NCBI GenBank assembly: GCA_007922225.1
Contig: ML679961.1
Span: forward strand, 4,665,295 to 4,729,294
Source of the DNA: Emydura subglobosa
Lineage: Eukaryota; Chordata; Testudines; Chelidae
Reading direction: 5' to 3'
DNA length: 64,000 nt
Made by a program: the position numbers and the translations under genes. Shown here in pieces: positions 24,336 to 36,704 of this stretch. Each line of letters starts with the position of its first letter. Positions within the stretch are counted from its first letter, which is position 1. A model generated the notes under the pieces. It saw only the letters and a program-made list of their open reading frames with translations. It did not search any database and was not told the origin of the DNA.

Positions 24336-24847
24336 TAATCACATCATCCCAGCGGCCTACATATACACTGCTAAAGCTCTTGCTGTTGTCATGCAAGCAA
24401 GCAATAGATACAGTACATAAATCTGGCTGAGCTGCTGACAGCTGAAGGGTAATAAAAACAGCTTGAGATTCCTCAGTGTTGACTATGTATCTCTCTAGGA
24501 ATATCCAGGCCCCCACCCCACTGGCATATCAGCGCGCCTGAAGATAAACTGGCTGAAGATAAGAAAACACAGAGATCAATCTAATATCACTGAAATGATC
24601 AGCAGTGTCACCTCAAATCTGTCTGCAGATGGGAACAGCCATGTGGAACAGCTCTTTGCCGGTTCGTTACACGGGAAAAACAAACTCACTCCTGGGCTAA
24701 AGTCCTCCCTCAGGTACATGTGTGTTTCCCCCCCCCAATGGGCTGAATTCCCCCCTCCCTCACACAACTGCAAAGAGGCAGACAGGCCACAAGCTTGCTC
24801 CAATGCGGAATCCACAGCCAGCAATAGCAGCCCTAAAAGGGCCCTGA
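24336..24847. other. Unannotated intronic sequence
   Basis: No gene or recognised repeat. Confidence 0.35.
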
Positions 24848-24911
24848 TACGAAGCACACAGGGAGTACGGATGCCCTAGTACGAAGCACACATGGAGTAC
24901 GGATGCCCTGG
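24848..24911. repeat. 32-base tandem duplication
   Basis: Two adjacent copies of a 32-base unit starting tacgaagcacaca and ending gtacggatgccct, with one internal mismatch and one at the junction. The near identity points to a recent event. Confidence 0.92.
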
Positions 24912-25079
24912 TTCAGCATATCTTCTGAGCAGCCTCCCTTCATGGGAAGACTCCCTATAAGAGACTGTGCAAACACAGCATGCACTATCCCTCGGTGGGG
25001 CAGAGTGAGGTCATATGCACGCACACAGCCGGGGACAGATTTGCAGTGACAGAGCTTGCCACAAGCATCAATAGATTTT

Positions 25080-25096
25080 GGGGGGGGGGGGGGGGG
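25080..25096. repeat. Poly-G run (17 G)
   Basis: Seventeen consecutive G after agatttt. On the host-gene strand this is a C-run. Confidence 0.95.
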
Positions 25097-25139
25097 TTAA
25101 TTAATAACAACAGTTATTTTCTTCAATACACTGGGACGA

Positions 25140-25320
25140 GCATTAATTAATTAATCCTCACCCCTCCAACCAAGCATGAGAAGTAGTGTCCCAATTTTAC
25201 AGATGAGGAACCTGAGGCAGAGAAATTGAGGCTTAAGGAGACAGTGCCAGAGCCAGGATTAGAACTCCGGCATTCGAGGTCCCAGCCAAGAATGCTAACG
25301 ACTGCCCCATGACACTTTCT
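25140..25320 (-). mobile_element. MIR-like SINE fragment
   Basis: Antisense MIR layout: gtcccaattttacagatgag, gaggcagagaaattgagg, agtgccagagccagg, attagaactccgg, then gctaacgactgccccat. Confidence 0.72.
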
Positions 25321-25573
25321 CGAGGCAGGCCAATTGGCAATCGATGAGAAGCACTGGAGCTTTCACCAGTGCAAATTCAGCAATTTGCCATAAAAAAAGC
25401 AACATTTGTTTCAAATTTTTTTGGTTTGTTTAAAGCAAACATAAAACTAGAGCAATTTACATTAGCAAAACAGTTGGTACGATGGTAATTTTTGGAGATG
25501 TTCTGGAGTCATCCGTTAAGCTCTTTAAATATGTATAACTCCTGAAGTACTGCATATAAATGTTAGTTGTATA

Positions 25574-25585
25574 ATCTCTCTCTCT

Positions 25586-25632
<47 letters not shown>

Positions 25633-25670
25633 CTCTCTCTCTCTCTCCTCCCCCCTCCCCCCCACCGAAA
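25574..25670. repeat. Compound (CT)n(CA)n(CT)n microsatellite with C-rich end
   Basis: Short CT run, then about 21 CA units (25587-25629), about 9 CT units, then a C-rich tail. Confidence 0.95.
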
Positions 25671-28135
25671 AGCCCCACAAGGAAAATAACGGTTGGAAAT
25701 TTTATAAACAAATATTCAGGCTAAACACAAAAACTGGGAGACAAATATTTAAATCTGACATTTCTGCAGCATTATCAGTGATTTCTTAGCATAGTCGAAA
25801 GTATGCTAAGTTTCTTTGCTTTTTTCCTTTATGCTTACAACTGCTCATACAGTGCTTCATGCATGGAGCATTCTGGGGTGAAATTAGGACATATCGCAGC
25901 ATTCTCCTGTCTGGCCTCATGTATTTAGATGCTTTCAGCCAATGAAGTGTGACATTGGTACAAATGGTAAAGGCTGTGTGCTGAAAATGTTCTTGTCAGG
26001 AGACCATACTTCGGGTAATAAACAGTTTGCACATATACAGAAAGCATAATAGTATGAAATAGAAATAAATTTATGAGGTACAAAGCAGGCTACGGGAGCA
26101 TCAACTGTCAACGCTTTATATCTCTATGAAGTTTTGAAACTGTTAATTCAGGTTCACTTTTGTTAGCTTAGCAACTCTTTGAACAAAACTACTTTGCCGC
26201 TAACAGAAGTGTGTCTGAATTAGCATTTCCACCACTTTCTACCGCTATAAAGGGGCTAATACTTCATTGATAATATTTTTTAATTTTATTTTTTCCACTT
26301 TTCTATTTTTTTCATCCTCTACACACAAATCTAAGAACCTTTCAAAATCAGGACAGGTGCCCGCAGACAGAAAGAGATGGACAAACACACAGACAAACAC
26401 AGTAACAACTTCGGTTGGCGAAATAGCATCATCATCTTAATTAGAGAACAAAAGAACTGATTTGCTTGTAGTGCTGGTTAGATAACACAAAAGGGTACCT
26501 GGAAACTCGTGTACTTCATTGCTGAGGTATTTGGATGGCTGGTAGGTTTCTAATACAATATTTATGAATCTTGAACGTTTTACGAATTTTAGTAGGAGGA
26601 AATTCATGCCAGAGTGTGTTAGACATTATTTATCATTTGTTATTCTGTTTAAAAGTTGCAATCAACCACACAGGAAGCAGAAACCATTCCTTTTCACTTA
26701 GTTGACCAATTCCACACAAGAAAGAAAGAAAAACTGAAAACTGTCAAAGTGAACAGGTGCAGTTGCTAGCGGTAATTTGTTCCAATACTATATCCCACAA
26801 ATACGCTGCTGTAACAAATACACTCATACCAATACTTTGCAAACAGAGAAAAGAAAGGCTAAACAAATGACGTAAGGAATAATTCTATCAGCTCTGTTTG
26901 GTAGTAAAATCACGCAGCTGGTTTCAGTTCCGAATCATTTTTTCCTTGCCTGCACATATATAGTGAGTTACAGCAGTTTCTCCTTCCCAGCGAATGGATA
27001 ACAGAGTTTAAAAGAAAGTTTTAAATCTCATCCATTCCTCATTTTGGGTAAAACCATAAAAGCATCTATAAACTAAGATAAGGGGAAAAGGAATCTCAGT
27101 TATCAGGCCATAAGTTGATTGCTTTATGGGTCAGGAAAACGTCTTTCATTGCCCACGTACTACATTGCATAGTTAGTTACCAGCAAGTGAGTTATGCTTT
27201 TATTTGCTGGCTTATTTTTTCTTAGGCTCAAGCATCAGGTATTAGCAACAACCGGCGACAGGATACTGGACGTGACTGACCAAGGTTCTGACCCGCTTTG
27301 GAAAACCCTATATTTCTAAAACTACCGTAACGGCAGTAGAGGTTTTCGATCAGCTAGGCCCCAGGGATTGCTATGCAGCAGACACCTTTGCCAAATCTCA
27401 CTCCGCGCTCCCAAACAAAGGAGATTCACAAGCACAGTGCATGAGCCTATAGATCCCATCAAATCTGAGCCAGTGAAACCTTCTGCTCTCCCTTCTGCGC
27501 TCCACACACTGCGCATTCCCCTCACACTCCATCCCATTCTCCTAGCCCTCCAGCATGCATCACAGCCATCACGAACAGCGACAAGGACTCCGATTTGACA
27601 CCTGGCTAACAAGAACGTCTCTCTCTCCCTCTGGTCGTTTTCTCCAAGAGCCTCACAAAACCTGCACTGCCATCACACTATGCCTCTGTGGCCAACACTA
27701 GGGGAACAATTTTGGTTTTATAGCCATAGCCTGAAGCATCAATTACTATTGTTAACCGATAAACATCCCCGACTCCCTAACGTCACTCATGCGCCGGGAC
27801 ACGCGGTTTAGTTCCAGCATTAGGAGTTCTCAGCCTGCCCAGTCTGTGTTGAAAGTAGATTAATTTACCTCAGAGTCAATTCCTTTCCGATTACATTGTC
27901 TGGTTACGTGGGGCAGCTCTAGTCACACATTTTGCTTATAAAAGACCCAGGAGCAATAACCAAAGCTCTCCGTGTTCCGAACATTTTTCCAGGGACAATT
28001 GTCAAAATAAACTGAAGCTCTTCAGGCAGCCACAACCTTCCTTCCCCAAAAACTTCCTCACTCACCCAACAGACTCTGCCCCTCCTGGGTGCTGGTTTTC
28101 AGGTGGTTGCCAGGTGCCCAGGGTAAAGAATCACA
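25671..28135. other. Unannotated intronic sequence
   Basis: AT-rich; no gene and no recognised repeat. Confidence 0.4.
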
Positions 28136-28137
28136 GA

Positions 28138-28490
28138 AAGAGTCATAGAATCATGGAAGATGAGGGTTGGAAGGGACCTCAGGAGGTCATCTAGGCCAAC
28201 CCCCTGCTCAAAGCAGGACCAACCCAAAATAAATCATCCCAGCCAGGGCTTTGTCAAGTTGGGCCTTAAAAACCTCTAAGGATGGAGATTCCACCACCAC
28301 CTCCCTAGGTAACCCATTGAGGTGCTTCCCACCCTCCTAGTGACAAAGTTTTTCCTAATGTCCACCCTAGACCTCCCCCACTGCAACTTGAGACCATTGC
28401 TCCTTGTTCTGTCATCTACTACCCCTGAGAACAGCCTAGCTCCATCCTCCCTGGAACCCTCCTTCAGGTAGTTGAAGGCAATTTCTTCTA
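28138..28490 (-). mobile_element. CR1 LINE 3' end
   Basis: The start tcatagaatcatggaagatg, ttggaagggacctcaggagg and tcatctaggccaacccc is the antisense of the CR1 3' terminus. It continues into antisense C-terminal ORF2 sequence (tttttcctaatgtccaccct, ttgctccttgttctgtcatc). Confidence 0.93.
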
Positions 28491-30350
28491 GGGTTGAACG
28501 AGGAAATTCATTAGAAGAAGGTGCTATCTTTAATCTGGCCTATTTCCCTCTCTGCTTCGGTGCAGAGGTTCTGGCTAGCACTCTCCGCAGCCTGCTTCCT
28601 ACTACAGATGGAAGGAAGGCACAGTACACACCCTCACATAGGGAAAGTCTAGGGATTCGCTAACTGTGCTCATCATCGGTATTAACTTGGGAAGAATCTC
28701 CCTCCACACTTGCAAACGTTCCCCTGAGAGAAGAGTCACGGGGAGCTGAAGGCAGGGTTCCCAAGGCTGCATGACTCCCATGGCAGAGTCTTTCTGTCAT
28801 GAAGGCTGGAAAAGCAGTGAACAGCGCTGAGGCGCTCAGTTTCCACGCCAATATCCCGACCCTTGGTGCATGGAGCTAGATTCAGGGGATTTCCCCATAG
28901 TTGCTGGACCTCCTGTAGATCCAGGAAGCAAAAGCCTACTCCAAGATCGGAAGGTGTGGAAATCCCAGTTCTGTAGGCTGGATGACAGTCCTCAGGGCAT
29001 TTAAGTTTTCTGCCAATGCACTACCCCCTCTCAGGAGCACCCTCCCTCAGTCTTTTAGGAGTTGTAGTATTATCTATCACTTGAACATCTATTTTCAAGA
29101 AGGTCTCAGGGTTTACGTGCATGGATGACCTCAGTAAAACAGCTCTTTATCCATTCCTAGAGCACATGCTCTTTGAGCAGGGCCAGATTTGAATCCTTTC
29201 CAATGATCCCTTCACCTAATAGCAGGTGTATTGATATATTTCATTGTGCCTTGAGTTCTGGCCGGGAGTACTCTGCTTGTTTTGTTTTGTCGCTCCATCA
29301 GTTCCATTCAGGGCACGTTTTCCAGCTTTTCCAGCTTTGGGTTAGCCACAATATTTTAAAAGAAAGAAAACTTAGATTTGGCTGAAGTCACGTGACTCTG
29401 AGAGCTGGGGCCCTGGAGACGTGCTTACAATATCTAGGTCCTGGCAAGGATTTCTGCACACAGCCAAGAAACAGCGCTGGAAAATATGGCAAATTGTGCC
29501 GAATGTCCATAACTGCCCTGTGAACATGTTCAGCAGATTGTTAGTGTGTCTCTGAAGAGACCCTGAAAAAGTGTGACGTGATCGAATAAAAAACAGAGGC
29601 AGTGATCTTCTCCCTACTTCCCCAACTGGTTCTTACAGCTAATTACATTTCAAAGTTATAAAATTCATTTAAAGTGTCTCCACGAAAGCCTATTTGCATT
29701 CAGCACACTGAGGTATATCTTCCCCCCCCACCTCAATCAACCCCAACTGCTCCTTTAATCCATCAAAATGTTTCATATCTTGCAAGTGCACATTTCGAGA
29801 TATAGGACGAGCACCAAACACAGTCCTTGAATACATTAGCTGCCGCACAATTTGCAGGCTCTGATACAATGGTTTTCTGGCCATCGCCTGCCTCCTAAGC
29901 TGACACAGGGGTCTGGGGAATGTTTGGCTTTGTGCTTTCTGGGGTTTGTATCTGGGCCCATGTGGAGCCTGCAGCAACTGCAATTTTCAGTGGCAGAGCT
30001 CGGCAAAAAACTCATTTGACCCGGGAATGCACAGTCAGACTCCATATGGGTTCGCCCTGCATTCACAGCCAGCTGTGGTTCTGTTTGAATGTTGATCGTG
30101 TCCCGCGAGCCTTTCGTGAAAACTGGATCGAAACTTTGCTTTCTCTCCTTCTTTGTCAATATTTTGAGACGGTCATCTGCTGGTGCTAAGAGCTGATGGA
30201 AAGAGCTGCACAGAAGTGTGATTTGCACCCCCACTCCCAACAGCTTTTATTGGTCCTACAAAATCCGGAACTAGGCCACGTACTCTCGAGCATCATCTTA
30301 TTGGCACCGGATCTAACGACTGACACGTCAATAGCGCTCTTGAAACAGCT
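28491..30350. other. Unannotated intronic sequence
   Basis: No gene or recognised repeat. Confidence 0.4.
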
Positions 30351-30357
30351 GGGGTGC

Positions 30358-30663
30358 TCCGAGGGTTTGTCTACACTTCGAGCTGGGGGTGTGATTCCGA
30401 GCCTGAAGAGACACACCCGTGCTAGCAGCTGGTTGCACTACCATGCTAAAAAGAGAATGCAGTCCCAGAAGTGCCGGCTAGCACCTCTGAGTCTGGGCCC
30501 ATCAGAGACTCCAGGGATGTGCTCAGGCCAGCTAGCCAATCCTGTTGCGTGCGCTGCCCCAGCTGCAGTCTATTTGTAGGGCGCAAGCTCAATCGGCTCT
30601 TGCGCGAGTTTGTCTTTTCATGCTGGCGATCACACCCCCGGGTCCAAAGGTTTGAACCGTGCT
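30358..30663. mobile_element. MITE with gtctacac-type ends
   Basis: The left end tttgtctacacttcgagctg followed by ggggtgtgattccgagcc is mirrored at the right by gcgatcacacccccgggtcc. Internal gtgctagcagctgg and ggccagctagcc are the usual centre of this turtle MITE family. It is non-coding. Confidence 0.65.
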
Positions 30664-31002
30664 GATAGGTAGGCCTTGCCGGCATAGAACCCACCCTGGG
30701 GATAGCAGGATCAACAGACATTGTTTTCATGGGGGGGGAGGGAGGGTCAGTGTTGATCAGTGTCTACGTTCTCTGAAACATTTTCGACATCTGCTAATTT
30801 CTCTCCCTCACACACACAAATAATTCTGTAGAAGAGGAAGAGAAATCACATCTTATTTCCTTTTTGGAGGACTGGGGGAAGAACGTCCAGGTCTATCAAG
30901 TCTCTCAAACTAAGTGGAAACGATTCCTGATTTTATTTTTAGGGCAGGGGGCCTGTACAGAAAGCCTGAGCAGAGGAATAAAGGCCTAATCCGGAGCCCA
31001 TC
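30664..31002. other. Unannotated spacer between two MITEs
   Basis: No recognised feature. A short purine tract (ggggggggaggga) lies near 30732. Confidence 0.35.
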
Positions 31003-31268
31003 GAAGGGCCTGTCTACACTGCAGTCGGGAGGTGTAACAGCAGCATGCGTAGATATACCTGCGCTAGCTGAACGGATCGTAGTAAATCCGCAGCAGCACA
31101 GGGTTCTGGGACCCTATACAATTATTCAGGTGGCTAGCCGCGCTGAATCCCATGCTCCCACAGCTTCACTTCTATCCGCACCCGGGCTAGCCAGATTAAA
31201 ATTGCTTGGGCATGTCTATGCGTGCTGCCGCCACGCCATGATTGCAATATGCTCATGCCCAAAGACAT
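31003..31268. mobile_element. MITE with gtctacac-type ends, second copy
   Basis: The left end gggcctgtctacactgcagt and agatatacctgcgctagctg is followed by a right part with acccgggctagccagatt and gggcatgtctatgcgtgctg. It is the same family as 30358-30663. Confidence 0.65.
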
Positions 31269-32190
31269 TGCTGGTCTTTCCATTGACTTCAGGGGGGTTT
31301 GTACCGAGTCCTTTGCCTGACTGGCCCTCCTGCACCGCATGACAAATCTGAAGCCTTATGGAGGTAGTTCATTACTAGCATCATTCCCTAGAAACTCCTC
31401 GCCTGTGACCCAGATGGCGTTTACGGGCTTTAGAAGGAGCCACCGCCAGCTCTCCTGGTCACCCTGGTGACTTTGGGGTGGATAGCATTTTCAGAAGAGG
31501 GATGAATATAAGGGGCTCTTGGTGCAAAGAGAGAAAGGCAAATTAAACATTGAAAGCAATTGTATTATGGGCAACTCCAATTTAATTCTTGAGTAAAACG
31601 TTGGAATATTTTCTCTCTAGCTGTGACAGGGCAAAACCAATCTTTGAAGCTAACGTCTACAATTTTTCGTACTCGCTTAACTTAAAAAGAAAAAAAACAA
31701 ACAATTTCCCCTGCACATTTTAAACAGGCAAGTTGTAAATCTCCCAAAATGGAGGTTTGTATGGAAGAGCTGAAGCATAACTACAGCAGTGCCATTATTC
31801 TGCCCATCTTATTAGCACGATGACTGGAGCCTTTTGGATTACACAGGCATGAATGTCTTCTTGCTTGTTGATTTAGAAGTAAAATGCTTTAGTAATGGCC
31901 GCTGACAGCACCCAGAGAGACAGATTTTCTTGCTGAGTGTGTGTACGAGGAAAGGAAAAGAAAAGAAAGGAGATGTAAATAATCATCTGATCTTGTCTGT
32001 AATGTTCCTGTGTGGAGGCGTGATACAGTGTAGGATGAAGAGACTTATTCTACCCAATTTTAACCCCAATGTGTACAGAAAATAGAGACTCTTTGCTTAT
32101 GATTAACATTTAGGAGTAAGAGTATGCGACCATATAAGCAAGTAACATGCCCCCAAATGACTCATGCATGATACCTTGATTTTGGATCCA
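31269..32190. other. Unannotated intronic sequence
   Basis: No gene or recognised repeat. Confidence 0.35.
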
Positions 32191-32194
32191 GCCT

Positions 32195-32985
32195 CCTGGG
32201 CGGAAGTGGGTTTACTAGTAATCTCATCCACAAACACAAATTCCACTATCATCTCTATGCCGACAACTTAAAGATCTACCTCTCTATCCCAGACCTGTAT
32301 CCTGTTCAAACTGAAATCTTGGCCTTGGCCTGTCTCTCCGACCTCTCCTCAGGTATGTCTAGCCACCTGATCAAGCTCAACATGGCTAAAACAGAGCTCG
32401 ATCTTCTCCCCAAAACCTTCCCTGCCTCCCTTCCTCTCTCCATCACTGTGGACAACGCTATCTGGCTTGTCTGTCAAGTCCATAACCTGGGCATCATCTC
32501 TGACTCGGCCCCCTCTCTAGGCCCTCACATCCAGATTGTGTCTAAATCTTGCTAATTTCTTTCTGCATAACAGTTCTTGCACTGCCAGGCTGCCAGTGAT
32601 GGCCCCTGATACCATGGCTCACTTGTTCAATTTGCAAACAAGCACCAATGTGTTTTCTCCCACGCTGTCCCACAGATCTGGGAGGAGCTCCCTGCAAACA
32701 TCGGTGAAGTCACTTCTTAAACCACCTTCAAAATCCCTCCTTTGAAATCTCCCTTGCTGTCATGTGACCAAAAAAAAGGACCCAAGAGGCAGCTCACACG
32801 CTGAGCCCACATCCTCTCACACTGATCACACATTATCTCATTGTTTTCTTGCATTGCCCCACCTCTTTGTATCCATCTGTTGTCTCTTGTCTTATCCTTA
32901 TATTGTGAGACCCTAGGAACAGGGGACATTTTTTTGTTCTCTGTTTGTACAGCGCCTAGCACAGCAGGGTCTTTGATCCCTGAAG
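32195..32985 (+). mobile_element. L2-like LINE, 3' part of the RT ORF plus tail
   Basis: The frame reads FHYHLYADNLKIYLS (a decayed YADD catalytic box), then HLIKLNMAKTELDLLPK and NLGIISDSAPSLGPHIQIV, which match the L2 reverse-transcriptase C-terminal half. The end gtttgtacagcgcctagcac with agcagggtct is the L2/MIR-type 3' tail. Asn replaces the second catalytic Asp and the element is 5'-truncated, so it is dead. Confidence 0.85.
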
Positions 32986-32989
32986 AGCC

Positions 32990-33140
32990 AACAGGGGACT
33001 CACCTGTTTGTGGGAGACCCAGGTTTGAATCCCCACCCTGCCTGGTTTTGAACAGGGTCTCAAACGCAGGTCTCCATCTCCCAGCGGAGTGCCCTAGCCA
33101 CTGGGGTACTGGCAGCAAGGTAGGGGTGTCACACACTGCT
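32990..33140. repeat. Inverted repeat with tRNA-promoter-like arms
   Basis: The left arm gggagacccaggtttgaatc is mirrored by gaacagggtctcaaacgcag and gtctccatctcccag on the right. Each arm carries a B-box-like ggtttgaatcc or its complement, and ccctagccactggggtactg follows. A related single arm is at 37905-38025. Confidence 0.6.
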
Positions 33141-34130
33141 CTTCACGAGAAAGAGCTGACCTGTCTTAGGTGCCCAGATCCTGGCCGAGAGCGCCGAGCG
33201 CAGACGGGTGCCTCCCTCCAGCCGGTCAGTCAGGCGCAACCAGACCCACTTCAGGGCCACTTCAGGCTTGTCGACACAGACATATCGGAGCAGCATGCCA
33301 GGGAGGGATTCAGCACGCTAGCTAGAGTTGCCAGTTTTGGTGGGATGTATCCCTGGCGGTTCCATCACATGAGATCATCTTTAATTAAAGATGCATCTTT
33401 AACTTCTGGAGACTTCGGGACAATCCTGGAGGGCCGGAAACCGTGGCGCTAGCTCACCAGGCAGTAACATCCCCAGCGGGCTCTGCTACAGCGCAGTCCC
33501 AGTCCCGGCGTGTGTTTTGGCCGTTCCCAGTTGTACAATGTAGCCAGTCCACGTGCAGTCTGGGGCTTCTGGTGCGCTGCAGCAGTGTCCCACGGAACGT
33601 TACTGCACAGCGAGCCCGCGTGCCAGAGTCACCCCCCAGGCATGCTGCTCAGCAATGTCCCGTCTAGACAAGTCCCCATTACACACCTAAGTCCCTCTGT
33701 AGATCAGAGCTCTAAGCCTGGCCTCTTTGCGTTGCATTTTACTTCCGGCTAGCACAGGCGGGTCCCAGATCAACTTGCTGGCTTCTGGGAATCCCCTTTC
33801 GTGGAAGCAAAACTCTCCCCATTCAGTGCATGAGAAACCTGGGCACCGAACGCAAAACTGTGAATTCCCCTGGGTGGCAGGGCACCAAGGAGTTAGCTTT
33901 TCAGTGCCCAAGTCCCTTTTGTCAATCTAGCCCTTGGTGGTGGTACAGGGGAGGAGTAAATTACCACCCCTCACCAGCAAGCAGAGAGGAACTGTGACTC
34001 AGAGACATGTTTGAAGCAGACTGCCTCCTAGTGCTACTCAGGGGGTGGTGCAGTTTACACACTGCCTCATTAGCCAGCTCACGGTGAGAAATGTGGAGGG
34101 AAAAGAAGATGGAGTCTCTGTTTTATGAGA
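33141..34130. other. Unannotated intronic sequence
   Basis: GC-moderate sequence. Long open frames overlap the L2 tail and this region but show no family motif. Confidence 0.35.
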
Positions 34131-34137
34131 ACTGGTC

Positions 34138-34557
34138 TGTAGGAATGGCTGCAAAAGCCTGAGATGGAATGTGCCTTTCTAACAGCTGTTTAGTCTCAGA
34201 AACGTGAGCAGTAACAAGATAGGTATGAGGCCTGGGTGCCGGCAGGGACAGAATGCGGAGGAAGACCTTGAAACTTAGATAGCGACAGTTGAAAAGTACT
34301 AGGCCAGAATATTCCTAGATAAGTCGTTTTTAGTATGTATTGCCATGGAAACTGTGACGTAAATAGAATTGTTTGTGTAAGGCTATAAATGCTTTTAGAA
34401 ATGGATGTTTAAGGTCGCCCCCAGCATATAGGGACCACCTCCTTTACGTAAAGAATAAACTCTTGACTTTGGTAAACTGCTGTCTGGCTTAATTTGGACC
34501 ATCCGCTGGGCAACGGACGTGTAAGTAAGGACCCCTGAGATTGGGTTCTTCCACAGA
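34138..34557 (+). mobile_element. Possible solo LTR of an endogenous retroelement
   Basis: An LTR-like order of signals is visible: start tgtaggaatggctg, a TATA-like gctataaatgc at about 34382, a poly-A signal gaataaact at about 34452, and end cttccaca. The termini form an imperfect TGT..GGAA/TTCCACA inverted repeat. No target duplication and no coding sequence is found, so the edges and the LTR call are tentative. Non-coding and inert as seen. Confidence 0.4.
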
Positions 34558-35290
34558 ACACCGAACAACGAACCTCACAACCATTCCCCCTTCCTCCAAA
34601 CTGCACTGGGCCATGGGTCCCTGGGGCCCGGCACCCTTCCAGAATCCAGCTGACACCAGTGGGTCCCTCACACATCCAAGGCCTGCCCATGTGACCCCCA
34701 CTGCAGGACCAGGGCCTTAGCCAGGGATGAAATTCCAAAGGGTTAGAATGTGGGGGGTATTTCAGATAAGCACCAAAACAGTTTAAAAACTTATTTGAAC
34801 AAATAAGTGGGTGGGAAAACTGGTGGGAAAACTTGGGAAACCAGCTTCTCTCATATGCTGGAGCCCCTGCTGCTGCTTGTGGATGGGACCGAGACATGCA
34901 GAGGCAGTGGAAAAGGAAAAATAAAGAGAGCAAAGGTTGACCCAATTTTGCTGAACAAAATTTTGGTTCAAGTTTTGAGCTGCTGGACTCAGTGGTTCAC
35001 ATCGAAAGTGTAAACAATGGGGTTTGCACGATACTAGTTTCAGCGATAAAGAAATGCAATGGTTAGCTCTCTACAGCACGCAACAATTTATGGGATCCAG
35101 TATCTTGTGTGGCATTCGGAGTGAACTACTGGATCTGCACTGGCGTGGTCCTGCAACTGAGGGGATCTGCTGGCAAGACTGGGCCATAGCTTGCAGTGTC
35201 ATGACCATCCTTTTTCTGAGGTCTGAGGAGAACACAGTTTATGGATTGACTCACTGGGTTTTTCAATATTAAGACACATGTACTACTGCA
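34558..35290. other. Unannotated intronic sequence
   Basis: No gene or recognised repeat. Confidence 0.35.
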
Positions 35291-35291
35291 C

Positions 35292-35318
35292 GAGAGAGAG
35301 AGAGAGAGAGAGAGAGAC
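35292..35318. repeat. GA microsatellite
   Basis: About 13 uninterrupted GA units. Confidence 0.95.
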
Positions 35319-36265
35319 GTTTTATTTCAATCCTTTTCAACTGTTCAAGCTTCCCTAAAATTACCCCTAATAAAAATCAAAAGGGAAAACAATATGGTTG
35401 TAACTTAAGCCGTAATATAAAAATATCAACTTCAATGACCTGAGCTCTCATAAATTCAGTCCTCAACAATAATTTGCTGCAGAACAATTCCAGATTGAGG
35501 CTGGCATGCAGATCAACTTGGTAAAGTCAAAGTGGGATTTTTTTTTTAAGCTAGTAGCCATATTCTTCACTGGTAGTAATTTGTTCAATTCCAATGTAAT
35601 ACATGAGAGTTTAGAAACTGAAGAAAACAGATTTTATTTCCATATTGTGAAAGCAAAGTGACAAGCTTAAATAAAACACAATCAAACAAACTACAAATTT
35701 GATTTCACTCGGTTATTTCCAGACACAATTCCTTCAAAGATGCTATCAAAATTTTTCATCACTGAGTTGCATTCCAGTGTTATTTATTTGTCTGCATGAC
35801 TGAATGAGGCAGAAATCCATGGATGGAGAAATCTCTACTCCAAAATTACTTCCCCCCTGCCACGCACACACGCAAAGAGCTCTGAGCACACTTCCTAATT
35901 TCTAGCTTTAAGTGAAAACACCACATAAATGGAACTACACGTTAAATAAAAAGCTGTTTCCACACCAGAGCTAAGCTAATGGAAAGTCTTCTCTGGTATT
36001 TCTCTCTTCATTAGTACATCTAGTTCTATCTGTTCAATGTAGTCAGTAATAAGCATTCTGCCATCAGCACCATGGAAACAAAGTTTGGGTTTTTTTTGCC
36101 ACTGTCAACATAGATGCAGTATCTGAGTATTTCACAGTATATAGCCCTAAATGCAGCTACCAAATTACAGAGTGTAGCCCTGTGAAAAAACATGTTTTGC
36201 AATGATGCAGAGAATACAGTGCTATCTGGCAACATTCATTTGGCCATGTTGTCTGTGTTAAGAAA
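35319..36265. other. Unannotated AT-rich intronic sequence
   Basis: No gene or recognised repeat. Confidence 0.4.
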
Positions 36266-36267
36266 TG

Positions 36268-36309
36268 GTGTGTGTGTGTGTGTGTGTCTCTCTCTCTCTC
36301 TCTCTCTCT
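36268..36309. repeat. Compound (GT)n(CT)n microsatellite
   Basis: About 10 GT units directly followed by about 11 CT units. Confidence 0.95.
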
Positions 36310-36704
36310 GTAAAATACAGAAACACTGAAACAGAAAATAATGTTTGCATCACCCAAAAAATGTGTTAAAATGAATTCCAATCCTGATTTAAAGCCGTGA
36401 AACAAAGAGCATTAAAAATTAAGGGCTCTTCAAGCCTAACTCAATTCAGTGTAATAATAATGTATGTCAGGTATCAGAGATCAATGAGCAGAATTAGTGT
36501 GCAGTGCGACAACTAAATGAATTCTGTAAATACAGAGATGACACACTGCTCTAAAGAGGTTTGCTGATCTAGGTTTAATTAGATCTCTACATGTTTTACA
36601 TAATCTCTTGTATTCGTTTATATTGTTTACCTATCATCCATCACAGTTGGTGCCAATATTTACATAAAGAAACTAATACATTAGGTAATAAAGAGGAGAC
36701 AGTA

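Noticed and set aside
32841..33452. Plus-strand open frame of 203 codons
   Set aside because: It runs through the L2 tail and the inverted repeat at 32990-33140, has no domain motif and no splice support; a chance frame across repeats.
34409..34945. Minus-strand open frame of 178 codons
   Set aside because: Overlaps the putative LTR end, lacks protein-family motifs and has overlapping competing frames.
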